From positions 558,001 through 622,000 of the forward strand of contig NC_018584.1 in assembly GCF_000307025.1 (NCBI RefSeq): a stretch of DNA of 64,000 bases. The letters run 5' to 3'. Numbering within the stretch: the first letter of the stretch is position 1; every line of letters starts with the position of its first letter. Both the position numbers and the translations under genes were made by a program. This document shows positions 17,312 to 26,296 of the stretch, piece after piece. The stretch comes from Listeria monocytogenes ATCC 19117. Its GTDB lineage: Bacteria > Bacillota > Bacilli > Lactobacillales > Listeriaceae. Below the pieces are notes generated by a model. That model was given only the letters and a program-made list of their open reading frames with translations. It was not told where the DNA came from and did not search any database.

Positions 17312-17417
17312 AAAATAAAAACCTAGATAAATCGAAAACTAGCCCAAAAAGCCAATTCTCCATTTATCTAGGTTATGCCCAAGTTGGTAACATTCCTGAA
17401 TAAGGATATTTGTTTAT
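17312..17417 (-). promoter_or_regulatory. Leader with terminator-like hairpin (possible attenuator or riboswitch)
   Basis: Between the promoter and the HP-PGM start lies a leader of about 135 nt. On the minus strand a 12-bp perfect stem (ACCTAGATAAAT / ATTTATCTAGGT, 17362-17373 with 17321-17332) is followed by a U-rich run (17312-17320), about 30 nt before the ribosome site. Upstream leader sequence (TTACCAACTTGGGCATAACC) could pair with loop sequences containing TTGG and GGGCT, giving an alternative fold. I do not recognise a known riboswitch class or T-box motif. Confidence 0.6.
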
Positions 17418-17423
17418 AGGACG

Positions 17424-17452
17424 ATTTTAGCATGGATGGAAAGCGTTTACAA
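17424..17452 (-). promoter_or_regulatory. Promoter overlapped by a CcpA (cre) site
   Basis: On the minus strand TTGTAA (17447-17452), 17 bp, TAAAAT (17424-17429) with an extended TGC. TGTAAACGCTTTCC (17438-17451) matches the cre consensus in all but the last position and overlaps the -35 and spacer, so catabolite repression is likely. Confidence 0.72.
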
Positions 17453-17521
17453 GTCTGTTTTTGATAAAAATTGGAAAAATAAGTAAATTATTTGTTTGAA
17501 ACGCTAATTCAATTTCCATTA

Positions 17522-17553
17522 TAAAAAGGCTCAGATTTAATCCAAGCCTTTTC
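17522..17553 (-). terminator. Terminator of the DUF1304 gene
   Basis: On the minus strand the stem AAAGGCT / AGCCTTT, extended by flanking A/T pairs, is followed by Ts just after the stop. Confidence 0.7.
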
Positions 17554-17562
17554 CTGCAACAC

Positions 17563-17931
17563 CTAAACCAACAAAACCGCAACCAACGCCAAAACCGCCG
17601 GCAAGCCCTGTTTCACCAAAATCCCCTTAGAAGAAGTCGCTCCGCCAAACAGCGCCGCCACAACCACACAACTCAAAAAGAAAATCTGCACAGTCTCCGC
17701 AAATCCTGCTCCCGCGAAAAACAATCCCCACACAAGCCCTGCCGCAAGAAAGCCATTATAAAGCCCTTGATTCGCAAACAGCGTCTGTACTTTTTTATTC
17801 GCAAGTAATTCCTTCTCCACGCCAAATGTCTTGGCTGCGAGTTTGGTATTGGCGAAAAACATTTCTAAAATCATTATATAAATATGCTCGATCATTACGA
17901 TGAAGGTTAAAATAAATGCTAAAATGGCCAT
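17563..17931 (-). CDS. DUF1304 family integral membrane protein
   Basis: A 122-residue protein with four hydrophobic segments. The first segment with its HIYIM..EMFF motif and the NQGLYNGFLA sequence near residue 56 are typical of DUF1304. The function of the family is unknown. It has its own terminator and is divergent from the MFS gene. Confidence 0.85.
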   Translation of the reverse strand: MAILAFILTFIVMIEHIYIMILEMFFANTKLAAKTFGVEKELLANKKVQTLFANQGLYNGFLAAGLVWGLFFAGAGFAETVQIFFLSCVVVAALFGGATSSKGILVKQGLPAVLALVAVLLV

Positions 17932-18077
17932 AAAAAATCCCTCTTTTCTACTTCGAAGTATAGCATAGCTTGTAAATTTTTCGTAAAAATAGAGCTTGAA
18001 ACGTTGACTTATTGGCGAAATCTCCGTAATATCAAACGTAGACTACTTAATTTTTAGTCTGAAAAGGGGGAAACTAT

Positions 18078-19493
18078 ATGCAACAAGAAGCAACAGGTGG
18101 GCAGAAAATTCGGCCGATACCGATTATTGCCTCATTTTTGATGGCGGGGTTCATTGGGCTATTCAGTGAAACTGCTCTTAACATGGCGCTTAGTGATTTG
18201 ATTCAGGTGTTTGATATTAGTTCAGCGACAGTGCAGTGGCTTACGACAGGTTATTTGCTAACGCTTGGAATATTAGTACCGATTTCGGGATTACTTTTAC
18301 AATGGTTTACAACACGAGGTTTATTTTTTACAGCAGTGAGTTTTTCGATTGCTGGTACGCTGATTGCGGCGCTTTCGCCAACGTTTGCAATGTTAATGAT
18401 TGGGCGTGTAGTGCAAGCAGTAGGTACGGCGCTATTACTACCATTAATGTTTAACACGATTTTACTGATTTTCCCAGAGCATAAACGTGGCTCAGCAATG
18501 GGGATGATCGGGCTGGTAATTATGTTTGCTCCAGCAGTTGGTCCGACAATTTCAGGACTAATTTTAGAAAACTTAACTTGGAACTGGATTTTCTGGATTT
18601 CCTTGCCATTCCTTATTATTGCGTTATTATTCGGAATGAAATTTATGCAAAATGTTTCGGTTGTTACGAAGCCGAAAATTGATATTTTATCGATTATTCT
18701 TTCGACGCTAGGTTTTGGTGGAGTTGTATTTGCCTTTAGTAGTGCGGGAGAAAGTGGTTGGGGAAGCGCAACGGTATTAGTTTCAATTATCGTTGGTGGA
18801 CTTGCGCTTGGACTCTTTGTTTGGCGCCAACTAACAATGGAAAAACCTTTGATGGACTTGAAAGTATTTAAATACCCAATGTTCACATTAGGACTTATTT
18901 TAGTATTTATCAGCTTTATGATGATTCTTTCAACGATGATTTTACTACCGCTATACTTGCAAAATAGTTTAGCGCTCGCAGCATTTTCAGCGGGATTAGT
19001 ATTACTTCCGGGTGGGGTGCTGAATGGTTTAATGTCACCATTTACTGGCCGTTTGTTCGATGCATACGGTCCACGCGCACTTGTTATCCCAGGGTTTATC
19101 GTAGCGGTTGTGGCACTATTTTTCTTAACGAGAATAGAAGTTGGAACATCTGCATTAACCATCATCGTACTTCATTCGGTGTTAATGATTGGGATTTCGA
19201 TGGTCATGATGCCGGCACAAACAAACGGATTAAACCAATTACCGCCAAAATTATATCCTGATGGTACGGCGATTATGAACACGTTGCAACAAGTTTCCGG
19301 CGCGATTGGAACGGCTGTTGCGATTACGATCATGTCAGCTGGACAAAAAGCTTATATGGAAACGGCGCAAGGAGTAGGACCGGAGCAAATGGTTGCTTCA
19401 CTGACAGCAGGAATTCAAAATGCCTTTGTCTTTGGACTGATTATGGCTTGTATTGGTCTTCTGTGCTCGTTATTTATTCGTAAAGCTAAATAA
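18078..19493 (+). CDS. MFS drug exporter, DHA2 (14-TM, EmrB/QacA) family
   Basis: A 471-residue polytopic protein with about 14 membrane segments. The DHA2 signatures are seen: ALSDLIQVFDISSATVQWL in the first loop, GRVVQAVGTALLLPL, and the antiporter motif C region GMIGLVIMFAPAVGPTISG. It should export a drug or other hydrophobic compound in exchange for protons. Start ATG 18078 follows AAAAGGGGG. Monocistronic, with its own terminator. Confidence 0.92.
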   Translation: MQQEATGGQKIRPIPIIASFLMAGFIGLFSETALNMALSDLIQVFDISSATVQWLTTGYLLTLGILVPISGLLLQWFTTRGLFFTAVSFSIAGTLIAALSPTFAMLMIGRVVQAVGTALLLPLMFNTILLIFPEHKRGSAMGMIGLVIMFAPAVGPTISGLILENLTWNWIFWISLPFLIIALLFGMKFMQNVSVVTKPKIDILSIILSTLGFGGVVFAFSSAGESGWGSATVLVSIIVGGLALGLFVWRQLTMEKPLMDLKVFKYPMFTLGLILVFISFMMILSTMILLPLYLQNSLALAAFSAGLVLLPGGVLNGLMSPFTGRLFDAYGPRALVIPGFIVAVVALFFLTRIEVGTSALTIIVLHSVLMIGISMVMMPAQTNGLNQLPPKLYPDGTAIMNTLQQVSGAIGTAVAITIMSAGQKAYMETAQGVGPEQMVASLTAGIQNAFVFGLIMACIGLLCSLFIRKAK

Positions 19494-19503
19494 TAAAGCG
19501 AAG

Positions 19504-19534
19504 AGAACTTCTCGTAATGAGAGGTTCTTTTTTG
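19504..19534 (+). terminator. Terminator of the MFS gene
   Basis: The stem AGAACTTCTC / GAGAGGTTCT is followed by TTTTTTG. Confidence 0.85.
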
Positions 19535-19583
19535 TTTTGACAAATGGGTTCTGAGTGGTTAAAATGATAGTAAATATAGTTTA

Positions 19584-19605
19584 TAAAGTTTATTTAATAA
19601 CTTTA
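19584..19605 (+). promoter_or_regulatory. Inverted repeat upstream of the ROK gene, candidate operator
   Basis: TAAAGTT (19584-19590), 8 bp, AACTTTA (19599-19605) form a perfect 7-bp inverted repeat just before the ribosome site. ROK repressors bind AT-rich dyads of this kind, so autoregulation is plausible. Confidence 0.45.
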
Positions 19606-19620
19606 CGAATGGAGTGGTTG

Positions 19621-20628
19621 ATGATGGCAATTCCTCGTGATTTAAAAGAATTGAATAAGAAAAATATCAAGTCGATTTTACGGCAACAAGGTGCGATGAC
19701 GAAAGCGGAAATCGCCGAAGTGACTGGGCTAAGTGTAGTTACAGTGAACAAGCTGATTCGTGATTTAGTGGAAAATGAAGAGATTTTAGAACAAGATAAT
19801 TCGGTTGCGACTGGCGGAAGAAGAGCTGTTTCGTATGAAATTAATCCTAATTTTCAGCAGGTGTTGGTTATTAGTTTGCAAGAAAAGTGGAAGAAAATTA
19901 CTTATTCTTTTTCGGTCTATAATTTGCTTGGTGAGCCGGAGTTTGTGGAGGATATGTCTGGGGAGGATTTGGACATTACTGCGCTGAAACGGAATACGAA
20001 AGATCTTGTTTGCGCTTTTCCGAAGATTTCTTGTGTTGTAATCGGGGTGCCGGGAATTGAAATAGGCGGTAAGCTACGTGCGATGGACTTTCCGCTACTT
20101 TTAAATGTGCAATTGCGGGAGACTTTGGAGGCGGAAGTGAATTTGCCGGTGTTGGTTGAGACGGATACGAATGCGGCAATTTTAGGGTATAAAAATCGGC
20201 CGGTGAAAGAGGAGAATATCGTTGGACTTTATTATCCGGAGCGTTTTCCACCGGGTGCGGGGCTTTTGATGAACGGAGAGATTTTGAAAGGTCAGAATGG
20301 GCTGGCTGGGGAGATTAAGCATATGCCGCTTCAAGTGGACTGGGATAACTTTGATTTTTCGGTGGATGAAATTAAAGCGCACATTCGTAAAATGGTGCTG
20401 CTCACGATGAGTTTTTATGATCCGGAAACGATTGTGCTCTATACAAATTTTTATTTTGGGCAGAAGGATTTCACCGAGGAACTGACGGAAGAGTTAAAGC
20501 AAGTTTATCCATATGCGGTTTTGCCGGAGATTGTGTTGTCGCGTAAGTTTACGACGGATTATCGGATTGGGCTTTTGGCGTTTGGGATTGATTATTTGGA
20601 GAATAATATGACGGATTGGCGGATATAA
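19621..20628 (+). CDS. ROK-family transcriptional regulator (NagC/XylR type)
   Basis: A 335-residue protein with an N-terminal helix-turn-helix (KSILRQQGAMTKAEIAEVTGLSVVTVNKLI) and a sugar-kinase-like ROK domain. Within the ROK part, VETDTNAAILG and the GLAGEIKHMP motif are seen, but the usual Cys-rich zinc cluster of ROK repressors (CxCGxxGC) is missing after the HMP, so it is a diverged member. A GGAG at 19611 fits ATG 19621 or 19624; the longer frame lacks a ribosome site. It is convergent with the GH4 gene, sharing a terminator; whether it regulates that gene is unknown. Confidence 0.86.
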   Translation: MMAIPRDLKELNKKNIKSILRQQGAMTKAEIAEVTGLSVVTVNKLIRDLVENEEILEQDNSVATGGRRAVSYEINPNFQQVLVISLQEKWKKITYSFSVYNLLGEPEFVEDMSGEDLDITALKRNTKDLVCAFPKISCVVIGVPGIEIGGKLRAMDFPLLLNVQLRETLEAEVNLPVLVETDTNAAILGYKNRPVKEENIVGLYYPERFPPGAGLLMNGEILKGQNGLAGEIKHMPLQVDWDNFDFSVDEIKAHIRKMVLLTMSFYDPETIVLYTNFYFGQKDFTEELTEELKQVYPYAVLPEIVLSRKFTTDYRIGLLAFGIDYLENNMTDWRI

Positions 20629-20657
20629 AAAAAGAGCCCTTTGACAGGCTCTTTTTT
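20629..20657. terminator. Bidirectional terminator between ROK and GH4 genes
   Basis: The stem AAAGAGCC / GGCTCTTT is flanked by A's and T's. Confidence 0.85.
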
Positions 20658-20659
20658 AC

Positions 20660-21976
20660 TTATTTAAAGAAATTCGGTAAATACTCTTTATGCGCTTCTA
20701 AAAGTTCGTCCAGCATTTCGCGGGCTACAGATTCGCTTGGAGTTAGTGGGTTGATTGTCATTGCAAGGAGTGCTTTGTCGTAATCTCCAGTAACTGCTGC
20801 TTCGGCTGTTAGGCGCTCGAAAGTTTTGATTTCTTGGATGATGCCGTTGATAGCGATTGGAAGGCGTCCGCTTGCTAGTGGAATTGGGCCTTGGCGAGTG
20901 ATGACACAGTTTGTTTCTACTGCGGAATCAGGGTCGATATCAAGGATGGCACCATTGTTACGAGTATTAACGATTTGAATGTCGCGTTTGTCGTTGTAGA
21001 TAGAGTTAATTAGGTTACATGCTGCTTCACTGTAGTAAGCGCCGCCGCGTTGTTCTAATTGTTTTGGTTTTTCAGCAAGTTCTTCTTGTTTGTAAAGCTC
21101 GAATAGTTCAGCTTCTACTTTTTTAACAACTTCTGCACGAGTACCATGTTCTGCGTATGCGCGAGCTTGGTCTTCCAGTTGTTGTTTTGTTTGCCAGTAG
21201 TAGCGCAAGTAGTCGATTGGAATCATGTTTAGTGTACGCAAGAACGTTTTGTCCCAACCAGTTGCGTTGATGTTTTTAAGGCTTGAGCCAGCTTCATCTT
21301 CTGTCATTTTGAAAACAACATCTTTTGTTACGTCTTTGCCATTATGATAAACAGTTTTCGCGAATACCATGTGGTTTAGACCAACGAATTCTACGTAAAT
21401 TTCAGAAACGTCTACGCCAAGAGTTTCAGCGATATTGCGTTCGATGCCGATAGGGCCGTTACATAAGCCGACAACTTTCTTTTGGTTACTGTAACGAAGA
21501 ACTGCTTCTGTTACCATTCCTGCAGGGTTAGCAAAGTTGATTAACCAAGCATCTGGGCAAAGGCGTTCCATGTCTTTACAAATATCTAAAATAACTGGGA
21601 TTGTGCGAAGTCCTTTGAACATGCCGCCTGGTCCGTTTGTTTCTTGACCAACAACGCCATATGAATTCGGGATGCGCTCATCTTTCACACGTGCATCTAG
21701 TAAACCTACACGTAATTGTGTTGTTACGAAATCAGCATCTTTTAAAGCTTCTTCACGGTCTAGTGTTAAATGTACTTCCATGTCAACGCCAGCTTTTTCT
21801 ACCATACGTTTTGCTAAATTACCAACGATTTCTAATTTTTCACGGCCAGCTTCTACGTCGACTAACCATAGTTCACGAACTGGTAATTCGTCTTGACGTT
21901 TAATAAATCCTTCGATTAGTTCAGGTGTATAACTTGATCCGCCACCAATAGTTGCGATTTTAATACCTTTAGTCAT
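20660..21976 (-). CDS. Glycoside hydrolase family 4, 6-phospho-beta-glucosidase type
   Basis: A 438-residue GH4 enzyme, NAD+ and divalent-metal dependent. Visible motifs are the NAD site IATIGGGSSYTPEL, the region FVTTQLRVG, GQETNGPGG, the metal-site Cys in VVGLCNGPIG and the His in GLNHMVF. It should cleave phosphorylated beta-glucosides such as cellobiose 6-phosphate released by a PTS. No PTS genes are adjacent. It closely resembles the enzyme at 37249. The divergent RpiR gene is the likely regulator. Confidence 0.92.
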   Translation of the reverse strand: MTKGIKIATIGGGSSYTPELIEGFIKRQDELPVRELWLVDVEAGREKLEIVGNLAKRMVEKAGVDMEVHLTLDREEALKDADFVTTQLRVGLLDARVKDERIPNSYGVVGQETNGPGGMFKGLRTIPVILDICKDMERLCPDAWLINFANPAGMVTEAVLRYSNQKKVVGLCNGPIGIERNIAETLGVDVSEIYVEFVGLNHMVFAKTVYHNGKDVTKDVVFKMTEDEAGSSLKNINATGWDKTFLRTLNMIPIDYLRYYWQTKQQLEDQARAYAEHGTRAEVVKKVEAELFELYKQEELAEKPKQLEQRGGAYYSEAACNLINSIYNDKRDIQIVNTRNNGAILDIDPDSAVETNCVITRQGPIPLASGRLPIAINGIIQEIKTFERLTAEAAVTGDYDKALLAMTINPLTPSESVAREMLDELLEAHKEYLPNFFK

Positions 21977-22177
21977 TATTTATACCTCCAAGGATATTTT
22001 TTTGAAAAGGCTTACTTATTTGGTATCACCTTTTCTTCTCACAGTTATAGTATAGGAATTTTATGAAAAAATAGCTAGTATTTGACGAGGTTTAGGTAAG
22101 GATTTTCTAAGTAGGAACTTGTCACATTTGAGTAACGAGGTGTTACATGGTAAAATAAAGCGAAAAGAGGTGCGAAA

Positions 22178-22930
22178 ATGCTTTTTTTGGATAAAAATTT
22201 GGAATTAAATGATACGGAATTAGATATTTATAATTATATTGTGGCGAATTTAGATAAAGTTGTTTATATGCGGATTCGCGATTTGGCGACGGAAGCGCAT
22301 GTGAGTACGACGACAATTCTACGTTTTTGCCGAAAATTTGGTTGTAATGGTTTTTCGGAGTTTCGGGTGAAATTACAGCTTTATTTGGAAGAGCAGAAGT
22401 TGGCGCAAATTGATATGGCGGATGAAACGACTTATATTGATTTTCTAAAACGGACGGCGCAACCGGAGTTTAAAGCGCAAATTCAAAACGCAGTGGAAAT
22501 TCTCCGTGACCGCGAACTGGTTTTATTTGCTGGGGTGGGTTCGTCGGGTGTAATTGCTGAATATGGCGCGATTTATTTTTCGTCATTATTTACGCTGGCG
22601 CTACATATTGAAGATCCGCTTAACCACCCGTTTTACCATTTATCGAGCAAATTATCCGATAAAATCTGCATGATTGCGATTTCGGTGGAAGGGGAAAATG
22701 AAGACATCATTCGCTACATTCACCAACTGAAGGCGCAAAATTGTAAAGTAATTTCGATTACGAATAGCGCGAAATCAACAATTGCAAGGCTATCTGACGC
22801 GAACATCGCTTATTATATTAATAAGGAAATGTACCAGGAAGCGAATATCACGTCCCAACTACCGGCGCTATATACAATTGAAAATATTGCCCGGGAAATA
22901 AGAACGCAAATTGATAAAGAGAAAATGTAA
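22178..22930 (+). CDS. RpiR-family transcriptional regulator
   Basis: A 250-residue protein with an N-terminal HTH_6 domain (IRDLATEAHVSTTTILRFCRKFG, residues ~40-62) and a C-terminal SIS domain (residues ~110-235, with FAGVGSSGVIAEYGA and AISVEGENEDIIRYI). The SIS domain senses a sugar phosphate. It is transcribed away from the GH4 gene, about 200 bp apart, so it probably controls that gene. Start ATG 22178 follows AGAGGTG. Confidence 0.9.
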   Translation: MLFLDKNLELNDTELDIYNYIVANLDKVVYMRIRDLATEAHVSTTTILRFCRKFGCNGFSEFRVKLQLYLEEQKLAQIDMADETTYIDFLKRTAQPEFKAQIQNAVEILRDRELVLFAGVGSSGVIAEYGAIYFSSLFTLALHIEDPLNHPFYHLSSKLSDKICMIAISVEGENEDIIRYIHQLKAQNCKVISITNSAKSTIARLSDANIAYYINKEMYQEANITSQLPALYTIENIAREIRTQIDKEKM

Positions 22931-22936
22931 AAAGCT

Positions 22937-22971
22937 AAGTTTTGCTTGGATTTCCGAGCAAAACTTTTTTT
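22937..22971 (+). terminator. Terminator of the RpiR gene
   Basis: The stem AAGTTTTGCT..GG / CC..AGCAAAACTT (one mismatch) runs into a T run. Confidence 0.85.
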
Positions 22972-23036
22972 GTAACAAAATTGTCACTTACGAAGAATTT
23001 TTTAATTTGCTACGATAGTTCTTTGGAGGTGAAATT

Positions 23037-23480
23037 ATGTACAGTAATAGGAAAGAGAAGGTCGTTTTTACACTTATTATGTGTTCTTTGATGATTTTAT
23101 GCATGAGCTCTTATAATATCTTTCTTGAAAATGGTATTGGCGCGAATTCCTTTATGATTATTTTAAAAGCATTTGTCCCGTTTCTTTTTATTGGATTTTT
23201 ATTAGACTTTTTTGTTGTCGGAAAAATTGTGTATCGTCTACACGCCCATTTGGTTAGTGAAGATGCTTCGAAATTTAAAAAGATCATTATGATGCAATTG
23301 TTGATGGTTACATTTATGTGTGTGCTTATGTCGACGCTTAGCCTGATTGTGAACCAAGGCGAATGGAGTCATCTAGGTATTCTTATTTTGCGCAATTATT
23401 TTGTGGCTTTATTTTTGCAAATTTTTATCGTGTCACCGTTTGTGCGGTTAATTAGTCCGCGGATTTTTGCGCTTTTGTAA
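23037..23480 (+). CDS. DUF2798-type membrane protein
   Basis: A 147-residue protein with four hydrophobic segments arranged as two similar halves. The first half shows KVVFTLIMCSLMILCMSSYN and the second QLLMVTFMCVLMSTLSLI, then both end near FIV(S)PFVRL-type sequence, which fits a tandem DUF2798. Function unknown. Start ATG 23037 follows GGAGGTG. Confidence 0.75.
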   Translation: MYSNRKEKVVFTLIMCSLMILCMSSYNIFLENGIGANSFMIILKAFVPFLFIGFLLDFFVVGKIVYRLHAHLVSEDASKFKKIIMMQLLMVTFMCVLMSTLSLIVNQGEWSHLGILILRNYFVALFLQIFIVSPFVRLISPRIFALL

Positions 23481-23485
23481 AAATG

Positions 23486-23525
23486 AAAAACGCTTAGTCG
23501 AGTTTAGGCCCGGCTAAGCGTTTTG
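23486..23525. terminator. Bidirectional terminator between DUF2798 and SulP genes
   Basis: The stem AAAACGCTTAG / CTAAGCGTTTT encloses an additional GC-rich pairing region. Confidence 0.88.
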
Positions 23526-25187
23526 TTATTTATGTTCGGCATAATAAGCCTCGAGCGCGTCTTCCACGGTTTTCTTCGTGTAGCCGTTATCGATAATATA
23601 GCCAAGATCATGTTTTCTAAAGCTGGTTTTCAAATGATCAATTAGGTCAGCGAAGTAATATTCAATGCCTTTGTCATCAAGCCATTTGAGCAAGTCTTTC
23701 ATAGATTCGGTTGCGGTTGTATCAATGTTAATAATCGCACTCGCTTCAAAAATGACTAGTTTTGTATCATCTTGAACTGCTTCTTTTAATCCGTCTGCGA
23801 ATTTGTTGAAATTCCCGAAGAAAAGAGAAGCGCTATAACGATAAATGACAACATTTGGAATTGGTTTTGCTTCTGGTTTACGTTTTAAATCGAAATAACC
23901 GTGGCGTCCTTCGATCACTCCAAGAATGGCAATTGGTGATTTCATCGAACGACTTACTACGTTAATGAATGATAGGAAAATCCCAAGTAGTACCCCGAAA
24001 ATAACGCCAACTAAAAGGGTACCAAGTGCTGCAACAATCCAAACAGTTGCTTCACGACGAGAAACTTTGAATAAACCTTTTAACACATCTACATCAATAA
24101 TACCTACAAGGGCAGCAAATACGATACCTGAAAGAACTGGTTGCGGCATATAGTAAAGTAAGCCACTTAAGAAGGCAACGATTAGCGCAATAATGGTCGC
24201 AGCAACGATAGAAACCATTTGCGTTTTACCACGAAATTGTTCGTTAGCAGCAGTTCTGGATACGCTGGCACTTGCTGGGGAACAACCAGAAAACGCAGCG
24301 ACGAAATTAGAAATCCCATAAGCAAATAACTCACGATTATCATCAATCGTATATTTGTTCCTCATAGCAAAACTTTCACTTGGTAAAAGCGAACCGGCAA
24401 AAGTTGCGATGGCACATACTAAACCGCCGCCAACCGCGAGTGCCCACGAACTTGCACCAAAATCTGGAAGTGCTAGCGAAGGGAAACCAACTGGAATTTT
24501 ACCTACAATATCAACATTATATTGATCTAATTTAAAGAAATAAGCAGCCATTGTCCCAAGTACTAAAACTACAAGAGACATAGGGATTTTTGGTATAACT
24601 TTTTTACAAGTGATAACAATAATGACTGTAACCACGCCCATGGCAAATGAAATCCAATTGGACTGGAAAAACTGTCCGAAAATAATGCCTAGACTAGAGA
24701 AGAAACTATCTCCGCTTTCTTTTAGGCCCATTATCTTAGGAATTTGCCCCATAATGATGGAGACACTAAGTCCGGAAATGAATCCACTAAGAACCGGGGC
24801 TGATATGTATTTTGCGAAACGTCCTAATTTTAATACGGAGAAAAGAACTAAAAATATTGCACAAAAGAATGCGAGAATTGGGGCGAGCGCGATAGCTTCT
24901 TTAGATCCGGCAGCAAGTCCAGCTGTTCCTAAAATGATGGATCCTGTGATGGCACTTGCCGTTGCATCAATTCCGAAAACAAGTTGTGGTGAACTGGCAA
25001 AAATAACATACGCAATAACCGGTAAAAATGATGCATATAATCCATAAATGGGTGGAAGTCCTGCTACTTGTGCATATCCCATTGCAACTGGAATCGTCAG
25101 TGCAGCAACACCAACGCCTGAAATGACATCATTTCGTAAATAGGATATTTTGTACCCATTTAGTGAAAGCAAGATGTGTTTAAACAT
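23526..25187 (-). CDS. SulP family anion transporter with STAS domain
   Basis: A 553-residue transporter. About 12-14 membrane segments cover residues 20-410; the sulfate-transporter signature region GLPPIYGLYASFLPVIAY is near residue 43, and a cytoplasmic STAS domain lies at about 430-545. SulP proteins carry sulfate, bicarbonate or dicarboxylates; the substrate cannot be told from sequence. Start ATG 25187 follows GGGAGGA. Monocistronic. Confidence 0.92.
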   Translation of the reverse strand: MFKHILLSLNGYKISYLRNDVISGVGVAALTIPVAMGYAQVAGLPPIYGLYASFLPVIAYVIFASSPQLVFGIDATASAITGSIILGTAGLAAGSKEAIALAPILAFFCAIFLVLFSVLKLGRFAKYISAPVLSGFISGLSVSIIMGQIPKIMGLKESGDSFFSSLGIIFGQFFQSNWISFAMGVVTVIIVITCKKVIPKIPMSLVVLVLGTMAAYFFKLDQYNVDIVGKIPVGFPSLALPDFGASSWALAVGGGLVCAIATFAGSLLPSESFAMRNKYTIDDNRELFAYGISNFVAAFSGCSPASASVSRTAANEQFRGKTQMVSIVAATIIALIVAFLSGLLYYMPQPVLSGIVFAALVGIIDVDVLKGLFKVSRREATVWIVAALGTLLVGVIFGVLLGIFLSFINVVSRSMKSPIAILGVIEGRHGYFDLKRKPEAKPIPNVVIYRYSASLFFGNFNKFADGLKEAVQDDTKLVIFEASAIINIDTTATESMKDLLKWLDDKGIEYYFADLIDHLKTSFRKHDLGYIIDNGYTKKTVEDALEAYYAEHK

Positions 25188-25289
25188 AAGTTCCTCCCTT
25201 GAAATGTATTTTTATTCTTTATTTTACATCATAAATACATATTAATGAAATCTTATACTATTTACCCCGTTCTTTGTTATACCAATCAT

Positions 25290-25326
25290 AAAACCACGAT
25301 CTCTTTTTAAGAAATCGTGGCTTTTT
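25290..25326 (-). terminator. Terminator of the MerR-type gene
   Basis: On the minus strand the stem CCACGATTTCTT..AAGAGATCGTGG, with a short loop, is followed by TTTTAT. Confidence 0.8.
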
Positions 25327-26088
<762 letters not shown>

Positions 26089-26090
26089 TT

Positions 26091-26121
26091 ACTATAAAGT
26101 ATGACGTCGCGTGATAGTCAA
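26091..26121 (-). promoter_or_regulatory. MerR-type promoter with 19-bp spacer
   Basis: On the minus strand TTGACT (26116-26121), a 19-bp spacer containing a dyad, and TATAGT (26091-26096). A 19-bp spacer between good hexamers is the hallmark of MerR-activated promoters, and this one directs the MerR gene itself. Confidence 0.75.
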
Positions 26122-26229
26122 GCTTGAATTTGTGTTTATTATAACCTTTTTAGTGGAAAAGAAAATTAGTTGTAGTCAACTTCTTTAAAAAAAATGAATA
26201 AAAGCATGGAAAAAAAGTGGGCATTCTCG

Positions 26230-26235
26230 TATAAT
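26230..26235 (+). promoter_or_regulatory. Likely -10 box of the pss operon
   Basis: A perfect TATAAT lies 62 bp before the pssA start. No good -35 is seen 16-18 bp upstream, so strength may depend on an activator or the call may be wrong. Confidence 0.45.
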
Positions 26236-26296
26236 GAAATGTAAATGTGTCTATTTTGTGACATTGGTCTATCGTAAATAAGAAGGGGATAGCATC

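Noticed and set aside
18251-19165. Long open frame antisense to the MFS transporter (304 codons)
   Set aside because: It has no ribosome site and an unnatural composition (rich in Asn, Thr, Ile, Pro); it mirrors the codon pattern of the real gene.
24610-25047. Open frame antisense to the SulP gene
   Set aside because: It is a shadow of the transporter coding sequence, with no start signal.
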